Source of the DNA: JAIXWP01 sp049318685
Lineage (GTDB): Bacteria; Bacteroidota; Bacteroidia; Flavobacteriales_D; Sanyastnellaceae
Length of the DNA: 25,341 nt
Assembly (NCBI GenBank): GCA_049318685.1
Contig: JBMOFW010000015.1
Span: forward strand, 1 to 25,341
Direction of reading: 5' to 3'
Every line of letters starts with the position of its first letter. The first letter of the stretch is position 1. Shown piece after piece: positions 25,019 through 25,341 of the stretch. The position numbers and the translations under genes are program-made. A model generated the notes under the pieces. That model was not told where the DNA came from. It searched no databases and saw only the letters and a list, made by a program, of their open reading frames with translations.

Positions 25019-25341
25019 TTATTTCTTTAATGGCAACAACACATCGGTCTCTGACAAACCTTCCAACACTTCCACCCATTCTGTACTTAGAATACCCACC
25101 TTCACCGCACGCGGATCATCCTCGCCTTTGACACGCACCGTATTTACGAAACTCAAATAAGCGCGCGGAATGAGTAAAGCATTTTCCTTTCCGCCTACCA
25201 CAATGTTGGCCTCCAATTGTGTGCCCACAATGGTAAACGGAATGGTACCAGTGAATACCACTTCACAAATAAAGGACTGCGTAGCCTCATCAAACATGGG
25301 ATAAATCAACGAGACTTTGGCATCGAGAACTTGATCTTTCA
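25019..25341 (-). CDS. Periplasmic adaptor subunit, HlyD/MacA-like (partial, C-terminal)
   Basis: The frame is open to the right edge, so only the C-terminal 106 or so residues are present. The visible part has a beta-barrel segment (LIYPMFDEATQSFICEVVF) and the G..L.ANIVVGGKENALLIPRAYL and VKVGILSTEWVEVLEGLSETDVLL pattern of membrane-proximal domains in periplasmic adaptor (membrane fusion) proteins. It is first in the operon with the permease and ATPase. The ORF could nominally start at TTG 25309, but reading continues upstream with KDQVLDAKVS, so that is not the true start. Confidence 0.88.
   Translation of the reverse strand, partial: KDQVLDAKVSLIYPMFDEATQSFICEVVFTGTIPFTIVGTQLEANIVVGGKENALLIPRAYLSFVNTVRVKGEDDPRAVKVGILSTEWVEVLEGLSETDVLLPLKK

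Overview
The window looks like chromosome from a Bacteroidota member, probably a Flavobacteriales-like marine or freshwater bacterium. The evidence is a C-terminal type IX secretion (T9SS) sorting domain, a TonB receptor paired with a DUF4249 lipoprotein, a tail-fibre-like S74 protein, a DUF5684 membrane protein, weak or absent Shine-Dalgarno sequences, and candidate -7 boxes of the Bacteroidota type (TAnnTTTG). Placement below phylum is a guess. I see no rRNA, tRNA, CRISPR array, transposase or phage structural genes.

Layout. (1) 1-780: the 3' end of an unidentified gene, then a small DUF5684 membrane protein closed by a strong bidirectional terminator. (2) 798-4778: alaS on the minus strand, divergent from an M23 endopeptidase and a small MerR regulator, with a 35-bp palindrome between alaS and the peptidase. 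(3) 4821-7806: a photoreactivation operon of DASH cryptochrome, a DUF2805/TIGR03643 protein and a bacterial 6-4-photolyase-like protein that lacks the iron-sulfur cysteines. (4) 7822-12973: a minus-strand pair for secreted proteins (S74 fibre-like protein, then a MopE-repeat T9SS protein), divergent from a membrane-anchored papain-like peptidase with a DUF4384 domain. (5) 12974-14757: two small genes (an unknown secreted protein and a DUF1801 protein) among intergenic repeats, including two tandem copies of an element with long inverted ends. (6) 14758-19589: a minus-strand operon of TonB receptor, DUF4249 lipoprotein, an SDR that lacks the usual catalytic Tyr/Lys, and rsgA. (7) 19739-22567: a CpcT/CpeT-like lipoprotein and recG, which carries an apparent 1-nt frameshift at its 3' end. 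(8) 22553-23132: a four-helix-bundle (23S-IVS-type) gene enclosed by inverted arrays of an 8-bp repeat. (9) 23118-25341: a minus-strand tripartite ABC exporter operon of adaptor (partial), permease and ATPase.

How the genes work together. The photolyase genes form one probable light-dependent DNA repair unit. The TonB receptor and DUF4249 lipoprotein form an outer-membrane uptake pair. Adaptor, permease and ATPase make one MacAB/LolCDE-like machine. The most unusual structure is the four-helix-bundle gene between inverted octamer arrays that run into the stop codons of both convergent neighbours. Next is the tandem inverted-repeat element that fills the other large convergent gap.
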